Part shown: one piece after another, positions 32,873-46,092 of the stretch
How the letters are laid out: each line of letters opens with the position of its first letter
Numbering within the stretch: the stretch's first letter is position 1
Assembly: GCA_032173675.1 (NCBI GenBank)
Contig: JAVKPL010007307.1
Span: forward strand, 232,875 to 296,874
Source: Gastrolobium villosum
Lineage: Eukaryota; Streptophyta; Magnoliopsida; Fabales; Fabaceae
Length of the DNA: 64,000 bases
Direction of reading: 5' to 3'
Notes under the pieces: model-generated
The model's input: the letters and a program-made list of their open reading frames with translations, nothing else
Told to the model about the DNA's origin: nothing
The model's database searches: none
Translations under genes and position numbers: made by a program

Positions 32873-35800
32873 CTCGTTTGCCCTAGCAGAGAGAAAAACA
32901 TAGATATGAAACACACAATAATAAAATTCTTTTGCATTTATTTTATTCATCCATTTTCGATGGAATTCATTTTCCGTCAAAAATCTTCGACGGAATACAT
33001 TTTTCGTCGAAAAACTTCATAAAATCAATTTCTTTTGCATTTATTTTATTCATCCATTTTCGACGGTATTCGTTTTCCGTCCAAAATCTTCGACGGAATC
33101 CATTTTCCGTCGAAAAACTTCACAAAATCAATTTCTTTTGCATTTATTTTATTCATCCGTTTTCGACGGAATACATTTTCTGTCAAAAATCTTCGACGGA
33201 ATCCATTTTCCATCAAAAATCTTCTACGAAATCTATTTTCCGTCAAAAAACTTCAAAAAATCAATTTCTTTTGCATTTATTTTATTAATCCGTTTTCGAC
33301 GTAAGTCTTTTTCCGTTGAAAAACTTCACAAAATGAATTTCTTTGGCATTTATTTTATTCATTCGTTTTCGACGGAATACATTTTCCGTCCAAAATCTTC
33401 GACCAAATCCATTTTCCGTCGAAAAACTTCACAAAATCAATTTCTTTTGCATTTATTTTATTCATCCATGTTCGATGGAATTTATTTTCCGTCAAAAATC
33501 TTCGACGGAATCCTTTTTCCGTCAAAAATCTTCACAAAATCAATTTCTTTTGCATTTATTTTATTCATCCGTTTTCGACGGAATACAATTTTCGTCAAAA
33601 ATGTTCGACGGAATCCATTTTTCATCGAAAAACTTCATAAAATCAGTTTCTTTTACATTTATTTTATTCATCCATTTTCGACGGAATTCATTTTCCTTCA
33701 AAAATCTTCGACGGAATCCTTTTTCCGTCGAAAAACTTCACAAAATCAATTTCTTTTGCATTTATTTTATTCATCCATTTTCGACGGAATTCATTTTCCG
33801 TCAAAAATCTTCGACGGAATCCATTTTCCGTCGAAAATTCACAAAATCAATTTCTTTTGCATTTATTTTATTCATCTGTTTTCGACGGAATTCATTTTCC
33901 ATCAAAAATCTTCGACGGAATCCATTTTCCATCAAAAATCTTCTACGGAATCCATTTTCCGTCGAAATACTTCAAAAAATCAATTTCTTTTGCATTTATT
34001 TTATTAATCCGTTTTCGACGAAATTCTTTTTCCATCGAAAAACTTCACAAAATCAATTTCTTTTGCATTTATTTTATTCATCCGTTTTCGACGGAATACA
34101 TTTTTCATCAAAAATCTTTGATGGAATCCATTTTGCGTCGAAAAACTTCATAAAATCAATTTCTTTTGCATTTATTTTATTCATCCGTTTTTGACGGAAT
34201 TTGTTTTCCGTCGAAAAACATCACAAAATCAATTTCTTTTGCATTTATTTTATTCATCCATTTTCGACGGAATTCATTTTCCGTCAAAAATCTTCGACAG
34301 AATCCATTTTTCGTCAAAAATCCATTTTTCGTCGAAAAACTTCACAAAATCAATTTCTTTTGCATTTATTTTATTAATCCGTTTTCGACGAAATTCTTTT
34401 TCCGTCGAAAAACTTCACAAAATAATCTCTTTTGCATTTATTTTAGTCATCCGTTTTCGACGGAATACATTTTTCGTCAAAAAACTTCGACGGAATCCAT
34501 TTTTGTCGAAAAACTTCACAAAATCAATTTATTTTGCATTTATTTTATTCATCCGTTTTTGACGGATTACATTTTGCGTCAAAAATCTTCGACAGAATCC
34601 ATTTTCCGTCGAAAAACTTCACAAAATCAATTTCTTTTGCATTTATTTTATTCATCCGTTTTCGACGGAATTCATTTTGCGTCAAAAATCCTCGACGGAA
34701 TCCATTTTCCATCAAAAATCTTCTACGAAATCCATTTTCCATCTAAAAACTCCAAAAGATCAATTTCTTCTGCATTTATTTTTTTAATCCGTTTTCGACA
34801 CAATTCTTTTTCCGTCGAAAAACTTCACAAAATCAATTTCTTTTGCATTTATTTTATTCATCCGTTTTCGACGGAATACATTTTCCGTCCAAAATCTTCG
34901 ACGGAATCCATTTTCCGTCGAAAAACTTCACAAAATCAATTTCTTTTGCATTTATTTTATTCATCCATTTTCGATGGAATACATTTTTCGTCAAAAATCT
35001 TCGACGGAATCCATTTTCCGTCAAAAATCTTCACAAAATCAATTTCTTTTGCATTTATTTTATTCAACCGTTTTTGACGGAATACATTTTCAGTCAAAAA
35101 TCTTCGACGAAATCCATTTTCCGTCGAAAACCTTCACAAAATCAATTTCTTTTGCATTTATTTTATTTATCCATTTTCGATGGAATTCATTTTCCGTCAA
35201 AAATCTTCGACGGAATCCATTTTCCGTCAAAAATCTTCACAAAATCAATTTTTTTTGCATTTATTTTATTCATCCGTTTTCGACGGAATTCATTTTCTGT
35301 CAAAAATCTTCGACGGAATCCATTTTCCATCAAAAATCTTGTACGAAATTCATTTTCCGTCGAAAAACTTCAAAAAATCAATTTCTTTTGCATTTATTTT
35401 ATTAATCCGTTTTCGACCCAATTCTTTTTCCGTCGAAAAACTTCACAAAATCAATTTCTTTTGCATTTATTTTATTCATCCGTTTTCGACGGAATACATT
35501 TTTCGTAAAAAATCTTCGACCGAATCAATTTTCCGTCGAAAAACTTCACAAAATCAATTTCTTTTGCATTTATTTTATTCATCCGTTTTCGACGGAATTC
35601 ATTTTCCGTCAAAAATCTTCGACGGAATCCATTTTCCGTCAAAAATCTTCACAAAAACAATTTCTTTTGCATTTATTTATTCATCCGTTTTCAACGGAAT
35701 TTGTTTTCCGTCGAAAAACTTCATAAAATCAATTTCTTTTGCATTTATTTTATTCATCTGTTTTCGACGGAATACATTTTTCGTCAAAAATGTTCGACGG

Positions 35801-36667
35801 AATCCATTTTTCATCGAAAAACTTCATAAAATCAATTTCTTATGCATTTATTTTATTCATCCATTTTCGACGGAATTCATTTTCCGTCAAAAATCTTCGA
35901 CGGAATCCATTTTCCGTCAAAAACTTCACAAAATCAATTTCTTTTGCATTTATTTTATTCATCCGTTTTCGACGAAATTCTTTTTCCGTCGAAAAACTTC
36001 ACAAAATAATCTCTTTTGCATCTATTTTAGTCATCCGTTTTCGACGAAATACATTTTTCGTCAAAAAACTTCGTCGGAATCCATTTTTCATCGAAAAACT
36101 TCATAAAATCAATTTCTTATGCATTTATTTTATTCATCCATTTTCGACGGAATTCATTTTCCGTCAAAAATCTTCGACGGAATCCATTTTCCGTCGAAAA
36201 ACTTCACAAAATCAATTTCTTTTGCATTTATTTTATTCATCCGTTTTCGAAGGAATTCATTTTCCATCAAAAATCTTCGACGGAAACCATTTTCCATCAA
36301 AAATCTTCTACGGAATCCATTTTCCGTCGAAAAACTTCATTTTCGACGGAATTAATTTTCCGTTAAAAATCTTCACAAAATCAATTTCTTTTACATTTAT
36401 TTTATTAATCCGTTTTCGACGGAATACATTTTTCCTCTTAAAACTTGATAAAATCAATTTCTTTTGCATTTATTTTATTCATCCATTTTTGACGGAATTC
36501 ATTTTCCGTCAAAAATCTTCGACGGAATACATTTTTCGTCGAAAAACTTCATAAAATCAATTTCTTTTGCATTTATTTTATTCATCCATTTTCGACGGAA
36601 TTCATTTTCCGCCAAAAATCTTCGACGAAATCCATTTTCCGTCGAAAAACTTCACAAAATCAATTTC

Positions 36668-39428
36668 TTTTGCATTTATTTTATTCATTCGTTTTCGACG
36701 AAATTCTTTTTCCATCGAAAAACTTCACAAAATCAATTTCTTTTGCATTTATTTTATTCATCCGTTTTCGACGGAATACATTTTTCATCAAAAATCTTTG
36801 ACGGAATCCATTTTGCGTCGAAAAACTTCATAAAATCAATTTCTTTTGCATTTATTTTATTCATCCGTTTTTGACGGAATTTGTTTTCCGTCGAAAAACT
36901 TCACAAAATCAATTTCTTTTGCATTTATTTTATTAATCCGTTTTCGATGGAATTCTTTTTCCGTCAAAAATCTTCGACGGAATCCATTTTCCATCAAAAA
37001 TCATCTACGGAATCCATTTTCCGTCGAAAAACTTCAAAAAATCAATTTCTTTTGCATTTATTTTATTAATCCGTTTTCGACGAAATTCTTTTTCCGTCGA
37101 AAAACTTCACAAAATAATCTCTTTTGCATTTATTTTAGTCATCCGTTTTCGACGGAATACATTTTTCGTCAAAAAACTTCGACGGAATCCATTTTTCGTC
37201 GAAAAACTTCACAAAATCAATTTCTTTTGCATTTATTTTATTCATCTATTTTTGACGGATTACATTTTGCGTCAAAAATCTTCGACGGAACCCATTTTTC
37301 GTCGAAAAACTTCATAAAATCAATTTCTTTTGCATTTATTTTATTCATCCATTTTTTACGGAATTCATTTTTCGTCAAAAATCTTCGACGGAATCCATTT
37401 TCCGTCGAAAAACTTCACAAAATCAATTTCTTTTGCATTTATTTTGTTCATCCGTTTTCGACGGAATTCATTTTCAATCAAAAATCTTCAACGGAATCCA
37501 TTTTCCATCAAAAATCTTCTAGGGAATCCATTTTCCGTCTAAATACTTCAAAAAATCAATTTCTTTTGCATTTATTTTATTAATCCGTTTTCGACGAAAT
37601 TCTTTTTCCGTCGAAAAACTTCACAAAATCAATTTCTTTTGCATTTATTTTATTCATCCATTTTCGACGGAATACATTTTTCATCAAAAATCTTCGACGG
37701 AATCCATTTTTTGTCGAAAAACTTCAGAAAATCAATTTCTTTTGCATTTATTTTATTAATCCGTTTTCGATGGAATTCATTTGCCGTCAAAAATTTTCGA
37801 CGGAATCCATTTTCCTTCAAAAATCTTCTACGGAATCCATTTTCAGTCGAAAAACTTCACAAAATCAATTTCTTTTGCATTTATTTTATTCATCCGTTTT
37901 CGACGGAATTTGTTTTCCGTCGAAAAACTTCACAAAATCAATTTATTTTGCATTTATTTTATTCATCCGTTTTCGACGGAATACATTATTCGTCAAAAAT
38001 CTTCGACGGAATACATTTTGCGTCGAAAAACATGATAAAATCAATTTCTTTTGCATTTGTTTTATTCATCCGTTTTCGACGGAATTCATTTTCTGTCAAA
38101 AATCTTCGTCGGAATCCGTTTTCCATCAAAAATCTTCTACGAAATCCATTTTCCGTCGAAAAACTTCAACAAATCAATTTCTTTTGTATTTATTTTATTA
38201 ATCCGTTTTCGACGCAATTCTTTTTCCGTCGAAAAACTTCACAAAATCAATTTCTGTTGCATTTATTTTATTCATCCGTTTTCGACGGAATACATTTTCC
38301 GTCAAAAATCTTCGACCTAATCCACTTTCCGTCGAAAAACTTCACAAAATCAATTTCTTTTGCATTTATTTTATTCATCCATTTTCTACGGAATCCATTT
38401 TCCGTCGAAAAATTCACAAAATCAATTTCTTTTGCATTTATTTTATTCAACAGTTTTCGACGGAATACATTTTCAGTTAAAAATCTTCGACGAAATCCAT
38501 TTTCGGTCAAAAATCTTCACAAAATCAATTTCTTTTGCATTTATTTTATTCATCCGTTTTCGACGAAATTCTTTTTCCATCGAAAAACTTCACAAAATCA
38601 ATTTCTTTTGCATTTATTTTATTCATCCGTTTTCGACGGAATACATTTTTCATCAAAAATCTTTGACGGAATCCATTTTGCGTCGAAAAACTTCATAAAA
38701 TCAATTTCTTTTGCATTTATTTTATTCATCCGTTTTTGACGGAATTTGTTTTCCGTCGAAAAACTTCACAAAATCAATTTCTTTTGCATTTATTTTATTA
38801 ATCCGTTTTCGATGGAATTCTTTTTCCGTCAAAAATCTTCGACGGAATCCATTTTCCATCAAAAATCATCTACGGAATCCATTTTCCGTCGAAAAACTTC
38901 AAAAAATCAATTTCTTTTGCATTTATTTTATTAATCTGTTTTCGACGAAATTCTTTTTCCGTCGAAAAACTTCACAAAATAATCTCTTTTGCATTTATTT
39001 TAGTCATCCTTTTTCGACGGAATACCTTTTTCGTCAAAAAACTTCGACGGAATCCATTTTTCGTCGAAAAACTTCACAAAATCAATTTCTTTTGCATTTA
39101 TTTTATTCATCCATTTTTGACGGATTACATTTTGCGTCAAAAATCTTCGACGGAACCCATTTTTCGTCGAAAAACTTCATAAAATCAATTTCTTTTGCAT
39201 TTATTTTATTCATCCATTTTTTACGGAATTCATTTTTCGTGAAAAATCTTCGACGGAATCCATTTTCCGTCGAAAAACTTCACAAAATCAATTTCTTTTG
39301 CATTTATTTTGTTCATCCGTTTTCGACGGAATTCATTTTCCATCAAAAATCTTCAACGGAATCCATTTTCCATCAAAAATCTTCTAGGGAATCCGTTTTC
39401 CGTCCAAATACTTCAAAAAATCAATTTC
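36668..39428 (+). repeat. Higher-order repeat, copy 1 (2,761 bp, A-B-A')
   Basis: 28 satellite units in three blocks: A 36668-37563 (896 bp, 9 units), B 37564-38532 (969 bp, 10 units) and A' 38533-39428 (896 bp, 9 units). A and A' are near-identical but carry fixed differences, for example CCGTTTTCGACGGAATACAT in A and CCTTTTTCGACGGAATACCT in A'. Confidence 0.93.
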
Positions 39429-42189
39429 TTTTGCATTTATTTTATTCATTCGTTTTCGACGAAATTCTTTTTCCATCGAAAAACTTCACAAAATCAATTT
39501 CTTTTGCATTTATTTTATTCATCCGTTTTCGACGGAATACATTTTTCATCAAAAATCTTTGACGGAATCCATTTTGCGTCGAAAAACTTCATAAAATCAA
39601 TTTCTTTTGCATTTATTTTATTCATCCGTTTTTGACGGAATTTGTTTTCCGTCGAAAAACTTCACAAAATCAATTTCTTTTGCATTTATTTTATTAATCC
39701 GTTTTCGATGGAATTCTTTTTCCGTCAAAAATCTTCGACGGAATCCATTTTCCATCAAAAATCATCTACGGAATCCATTTTCCGTCGAAAAACTTCAAAA
39801 AATCAATTTCTTTTGCATTTATTTTATTAATCCGTTTTCGACGAAATTCTTTTTCCGTCGAAAAACTTCACAAAATAATCTCTTTTGCATTTATTTTAGT
39901 CATCCGTTTTCGACGGAATACATTTTTCGTCAAAAAACTTCGACGGAATCCATTTTTCGTCGAAAAACTTCACAAAATCAATTTCTTTTGCATTTATTTT
40001 ATTCATCTATTTTTGACGGATTACATTTTGCGTCAAAAATCTTCGACGGAACCCATTTTTCGTCGAAAAACTTCATAAAATCAATTTCTTTTGCATTTAT
40101 TTTATTCATCCATTTTTTACGGAATTCATTTTTCGTCAAAAATCTTCGACGGAATCCATTTTCCGTCGAAAAACTTCACAAAATCAATTTCTTTTGCATT
40201 TATTTTGTTCATCCGTTTTCGACGGAATTCATTTTCAATCAAAAATCTTCAACGGAATCCATTTTCCATCAAAAATCTTCTAGGGAATCCATTTTCCGTC
40301 TAAATACTTCAAAAAATCAATTTCTTTTGCATTTATTTTATTAATCCGTTTTCGACGAAATTCTTTTTCCGTCGAAAAACTTCACAAAATCAATTTCTTT
40401 TGCATTTATTTTATTCATCCATTTTCGACGGAATACATTTTTCATCAAAAATCTTCGACGGAATCCATTTTTTGTCGAAAAACTTCAGAAAATCAATTTC
40501 TTTTGCATTTATTTTATTAATCCGTTTTCGATGGAATTCATTTGCCGTCAAAAATTTTCGACGGAATCCATTTTCCTTCAAAAATCTTCTACGGAATCCA
40601 TTTTCAGTCGAAAAACTTCACAAAATCAATTTCTTTTGCATTTATTTTATTCATCCGTTTTCGACGGAATTTGTTTTCCGTCGAAAAACTTCACAAAATC
40701 AATTTATTTTGCATTTATTTTATTCATCCGTTTTCGACGGAATACATTATTCGTCAAAAATCTTCGACGGAATACATTTTGCGTCGAAAAACATGATAAA
40801 ATCAATTTCTTTTGCATTTGTTTTATTCATCCGTTTTCGACGGAATTCATTTTCTGTCAAAAATCTTCGTCGGAATCCGTTTTCCATCAAAAATCTTCTA
40901 CGAAATCCATTTTCCGTCGAAAAACTTCAACAAATCAATTTCTTTTGTATTTATTTTATTAATCCGTTTTCGACGCAATTCTTTTTCCGTCGAAAAACTT
41001 CACAAAATCAATTTCTGTTGCATTTATTTTATTCATCCGTTTTCGACGGAATACATTTTCCGTCAAAAATCTTCGACCTAATCCACTTTCCGTCGAAAAA
41101 CTTCACAAAATCAATTTCTTTTGCATTTATTTTATTCATCCATTTTCTACGGAATCCATTTTCCGTCGAAAAATTCACAAAATCAATTTCTTTTGCATTT
41201 ATTTTATTCAACAGTTTTCGACGGAATACATTTTCAGTTAAAAATCTTCGACGAAATCCATTTTCGGTCAAAAATCTTCACAAAATCAATTTCTTTTGCA
41301 TTTATTTTATTCATCCGTTTTCGACGAAATTCTTTTTCCATCGAAAAACTTCACAAAACCAATTTCTTTTGCATTTATTTTATTCATCCGTTTTCGACGG
41401 AATACATTTTTCATCAAAAATCTTTGACGGAATCCATTTTGCGTCGAAAAACTTCATAAAATCAATTTCTTTTGCATTTATTTTATTCATCCGTTTTTGA
41501 CGGAATTTGTTTTCCGTCGAAAAACTTCACAAAATCAATTTCTTTTGCATTTATTTTATTAATCCGTTTTCGATGGAATTCTTTTTCCGTCAAAAATCTT
41601 CGACGAAATCCATTTTCCATCAAAAATCATCTACGGAATCCATTTTCCGTCGAAAAACTTCAAAAAATCAATTTCTTTTGCATTTATTTTATTAATCCGT
41701 TTTCGACGAAATTCTTTTTCCGTCGAAAAACTTCACAAAATAATCTCTTTTGCATTTATTTTAGTCATCCTTTTTCGACGGAATACCTTTTTCGTCAAAA
41801 AACTTCGACGGAATCCATTTTTCGTCGAAAAACTTCACAAAATCAATTTCTTTTGCATTTATTTTATTCATCCATTTTTGACGGATTACATTTTGCGTCA
41901 AAAATCTTCGACGGAACCCATTTTTCGTCGAAAAACTTCATAAAATCAATTTCTTTTGCATTTATTTTATTCATCCATTTTTTACGGAATTCATTTTTCG
42001 TGAAAAATCTTCGACGGAATCCATTTTCCGTCGAAAAACTTCACAAAATCAATTTCTTTTGCATTTATTTTGTTCATCCGTTTTCGACGGAATTCATTTT
42101 CCATCAAAAATCTTCAACGGAATCCATTTTCCATCAAAAATCTTCTAGGGAATCCGTTTTCCGTCCAAATACTTCAAAAAATCAATTTC
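39429..42189 (+). repeat. Higher-order repeat, copy 2
   Basis: Same 2,761-bp length and block order as copy 1, with only a handful of substitutions. Examples are CACAAAACC near 41353 and CGACGAAATCC near 41602. Confidence 0.93.
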
Positions 42190-44950
42190 TTTTGCATTTA
42201 TTTTATTCATTCGTTTTCGACGAAATTCTTTTTCCATCGAAAAACTTCACAAAATCAATTTCTTTTGCATTTATTTTATTCATCCGTTTTCGACGGAATA
42301 CATTTTTCATCAAAAATCTTTGACGGAATCCATTTTGCGTCGAAAAACTTCATAAAATCAATTTCTTTTGCATTTATTTTATTCATCCGTTTTTGACGGA
42401 ATTTGTTTTCCGTCGAAAAACTTCATAAAATCAATTTCTTTTGCATTTATTTTATTAATCCGTTTTCGAAGGAATTCTTTTTCCGTCAAAAATCTTCGAC
42501 GGAATCCATTTTCCATCAAAAATCATCTACGGAATCCATTTTCCGTCGAAAAACTTCAAAAAATCAATTTCTTTTGCATTTATTTTATTAATCCGTTTTC
42601 GACGAAATTCTTTTTCCGTCGAAAAACTTCACAAAATAATCTCTTTTGCATTTATTTTAGTCATCCGTTTTCGACGGAATACATTTTTCGTCAAAAAACT
42701 TCGACGGAATCCATTTTTCGTCGAAAAACTTCACAAAATCAATTTCTTTTGCATTTATTTTATTCATCTATTTTTGACGGATTACATTTTGCGTCAAAAA
42801 TCTTCGACGGAACCCATTTTTCGTCGAAAAACTTCATAAAATCAATTTCTTTTGCATTTATTTTATTCATCCATTTTTTACGGAATTCATTTTTCGTCAA
42901 AAATCTTCGACGGAATCCATTTTCCGTCGAAAAACTTCACAAAATCAATTTCTTTTGCATTTATTTTGTTCATCCGTTTTCGACGGAATTCATTTTCAAT
43001 CAAAAATCTTCAACGGAATCCATTTTCCATCAAAAATCTTCTAGGGAATCCATTTTCCGTCTAAATACTTCAAAAAATCAATTTCTTTTGCATTTATTTT
43101 ATTAATCCGTTTTCGACGAAATTCTTTTTCCGTCGAAAAACTTCACAAAATCAATTTCTTTTGCATTTATTTTATTCATCCATTTTCGACGGAATACATT
43201 TTTCATCAAAAATCTTCGACGGAATCCATTTTTTGTCGAAAAACTTCAGAAAATCAATTTCTTTTGCATTTATTTTATTAATCCGTTTTCGATGGAATTC
43301 ATTTGCCGTCAAAAATTTTCGACGGAATCCATTTTCCTTCAAAAATCTTCTACGGAATCCATTTTCAGTCGAAAAACTTCACAAAATCAATTTCTTTTGC
43401 ATTTATTTTATTCATCCGTTTTCGACGGAATTTGTTTTCCGTCGAAAAACTTCACAAAATCAATTTATTTTGCATTTATTTTATTCATCCGTTTTCGACG
43501 GAATACATTATTCGTCAAAAATCTTCGACGGAATACATTTTGCGTCGAAAAACATGATAAAATCAATTTCTTTTGCATTTGTTTTATTCATCCGTTTTCG
43601 ACGGAATTCATTTTCTGTCAAAAATCTTCGTCGGAATCCGTTTTCCATCAAAAATCTTCTACGAAATCCATTTTCCGTCGAAAAACTTCAACAAATCAAT
43701 TTCTTTTGTATTTATTTTATTAATCCGTTTTCGACGCAATTCTTTTTCCGTCGAAAAACTTCACAAAATCAATTTCTGTTGCATTTATTTTATTCATCCG
43801 TTTTCGACGGAATACATTTTCCGTCAAAAATCTTCGACCTAATCCACTTTCCGTCGAAAAACTTCACAAAATCAATTTCTTTTGCATTTATTTTATTCAT
43901 CCATTTTCTACGGAATCCATTTTCCGTCGAAAAATTCACAAAATCAATTTCTTTTGCATTTATTTTATTCAACAGTTTTCGACGGAATACATTTTCAGTT
44001 AAAAATCTTCGACGAAATCCATTTTCGGTCAAAAATCTTCACAAAATCAATTTCTTTTGCATTTATTTTATTCATCCGTTTTCGACGAAATTCTTTTTCC
44101 ATCGAAAAACTTCACAAAATCAATTTCTTTTGCATTTATTTTATTCATCCGTTTTCGACGGAATACATTTTTCATCAAAAATCTTTGACGGAATCCATTT
44201 TGCGTCGAAAAACTTCATAAAATCAATTTCTTTTGCATTTATTTTATTCATCCGTTTTTGACGGAATTTGTTTTCCGTCGAAAAACTTCACAAAATCAAT
44301 TTCTTTTGCATTTATTTTATTAATCCGTTTTCGATGGAATTCTTTTTCCGTCAAAAATCTTCGACGGAATCCATTTTCCATCAAAAATCATCTACGGAAT
44401 CCATTTTCCGTCGAAAAACTTCAAAAAATCAATTTCTTTTGCATTTATTTTATTAATCCGTTTTCGACGAAATTCTTTTTCCGTCGAAAAACTTCACAAA
44501 ATAATCTCTTTTGCATTTATTTTAGTCATCCTTTTTCGACGGAATACCTTTTTCGTCAAAAAACTTCGACGGAATCCATTTTTCGTCGAAAAACTTCACA
44601 AAATCAATTTCTTTTGCATTTATTTTATTCATCCATTTTTGACGGATTACATTTTGCGTCAAAAATCTTCGACGGAACCCATTTTTCGTCGAAAAACTTC
44701 ATAAAATCAATTTCTTTTGCATTTATTTTATTCATCCATTTTTTACGGAATTCATTTTTCGTGAAAAATCTTCGACGGAATCCATTTTCCGTCGAAAAAC
44801 TTCACAAAATCAATTTCTTTTGCATTTATTTTGTTCATCCGTTTTCGACGGAATTCATTTTCCATCAAAAATCTTCAACGGAATCCATTTTCCATCAAAA
44901 ATCTTCTAGGGAATCCGTTTTCCGTCCAAATACTTCAAAAAATCAATTTC
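42190..44950 (+). repeat. Higher-order repeat, copy 3
   Basis: Same 2,761-bp length and block order. Private differences include CATAAAATC near 42424 and CGAAGGAATTC near 42467. Confidence 0.93.
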
Positions 44951-46092
44951 TTTTGCATTTATTTTATTAATCCGTTTTCGACGAAATTCTTTTTCCGTCG
45001 AAAAACTTCACAAAATCAATTTCTTTTGCATTTATTTTATTCATCCATTTTCGACGGAATACATTTTTCATCAAAAATCTTCGACGGAATCCATTTTTTG
45101 TCGAAAAACTTCAGAAAATCAATTTCTTTTGCATTTATTTTATTAATCCGTTTTCGATGGAATTCATTTGCCGTCAAAAATTTTCGACGGAATCCATTTT
45201 CCTTCAAAAATCTTCTACGGAATCCATTTTCAGTCGAAAAACTTCACAAAATCAATTTCTTTTGCATTTATTTTATTCATCCGTTTTCGACGGAATTTGT
45301 TTTCCGTCGAAAAACTTCACAAAATCAATTTATTTTGCATTTATTTTATTCATCCGTTTTCGACGGAATACATTATTCGTCAAAAATCTTCGACGGAATA
45401 AATTTTGCGTCGAAAAACTTGATAAAATCAATTTCTTTTGCATTTATTTTATTCATCCATTCTCGACGGAATCCGTTTTCCGTCGAAAAACTTCACAAAA
45501 TCAATTTCTTTTTCATTTATTTTATTCATCCATTTTCGACGGTATTCGTTTTCTGTCCAAAATCTTCGACGGAATCCATTTTCCATCAAAAAACTTCACA
45601 AAATCAATTTCTTTTGCATTTGTTTTATTCATCCGTTTTCGACGGAATTCATTTTCTGTCAAAAATCTTCGACGGAATCCATTTTCCATCAAAAATCTTC
45701 TACGAAATCCATTTTCCGTCGAAAAACTTCAACAAATCAATTTCTTTTGTATTTATTTTATTAATCCATTTTCGACGCAATTCTTTTTCCGTCGAAAAAC
45801 TTCACAAAATCAATTTCTGTTGCATTTATTTTATTCATCCGTTTTCGACGGAATACATTTTCCGTCAAAAATCTTCGACCTAATCCACTTTCCGTCGAAA
45901 AACTTCACAAAATCAATTTCTTTTGCATTTATTTTATTCATCCATTTTCTACGGAATCCATTTTCCGTCGAAAAATTCACAAAATCAATTTCTTTTGCAT
46001 TTATTTTATTCAACAGTTTTCGACGGAATACATTTTCAGTTAAAAATCTTCGACGAAATCCATTTTCGGTCAAAAATCTTCACAAAATCAAT
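44951..46092 (+). repeat. Partial fourth higher-order repeat: block B with a 176-bp insertion
   Basis: Follows block A' of copy 3 but begins as block B, skipping block A. It carries an extra 176 bp (one 73-bp and one 103-bp unit, about 45,440-45,620) compared with the other B blocks. The inserted units resemble those at 47.37-47.55 kb. After about 46,092 similarity to the higher-order repeat ends. Confidence 0.85.

Larger units (their letters stand above)
26807..32921 (-). mobile_element. L1-type LINE, nearly full length
   Basis: A non-LTR retrotransposon on minus. ORF1 encodes a DUF4283 plus CCHC protein. ORF2 encodes endonuclease, reverse transcriptase, zf-RVT and RNase H. The ORFs overlap as TAATG at 31094-31098. 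Both have one frameshift and otherwise long open frames, so the copy is fairly young. The 5' end lies within about 60 bp upstream of the ORF1 start, where satellite begins. The 3' end and target duplication are not resolved: a T-run at 26687-26695 is a poly(A) candidate. The coordinates are approximate outer limits. Confidence 0.88.

Noticed and set aside
26601..32950. Short shared string ATTCTTTT on both LINE sides as a target duplication
   Set aside because: It merges with a T-run on one side and is too short and simple to distinguish from chance. The LINE ends are left unresolved.
32873..32980. Upstream in-frame extension of LINE ORF1
   Set aside because: The extra 36 codons lie mostly in satellite sequence. 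The ATG at 32872 starts the part resembling ORF1 proteins.
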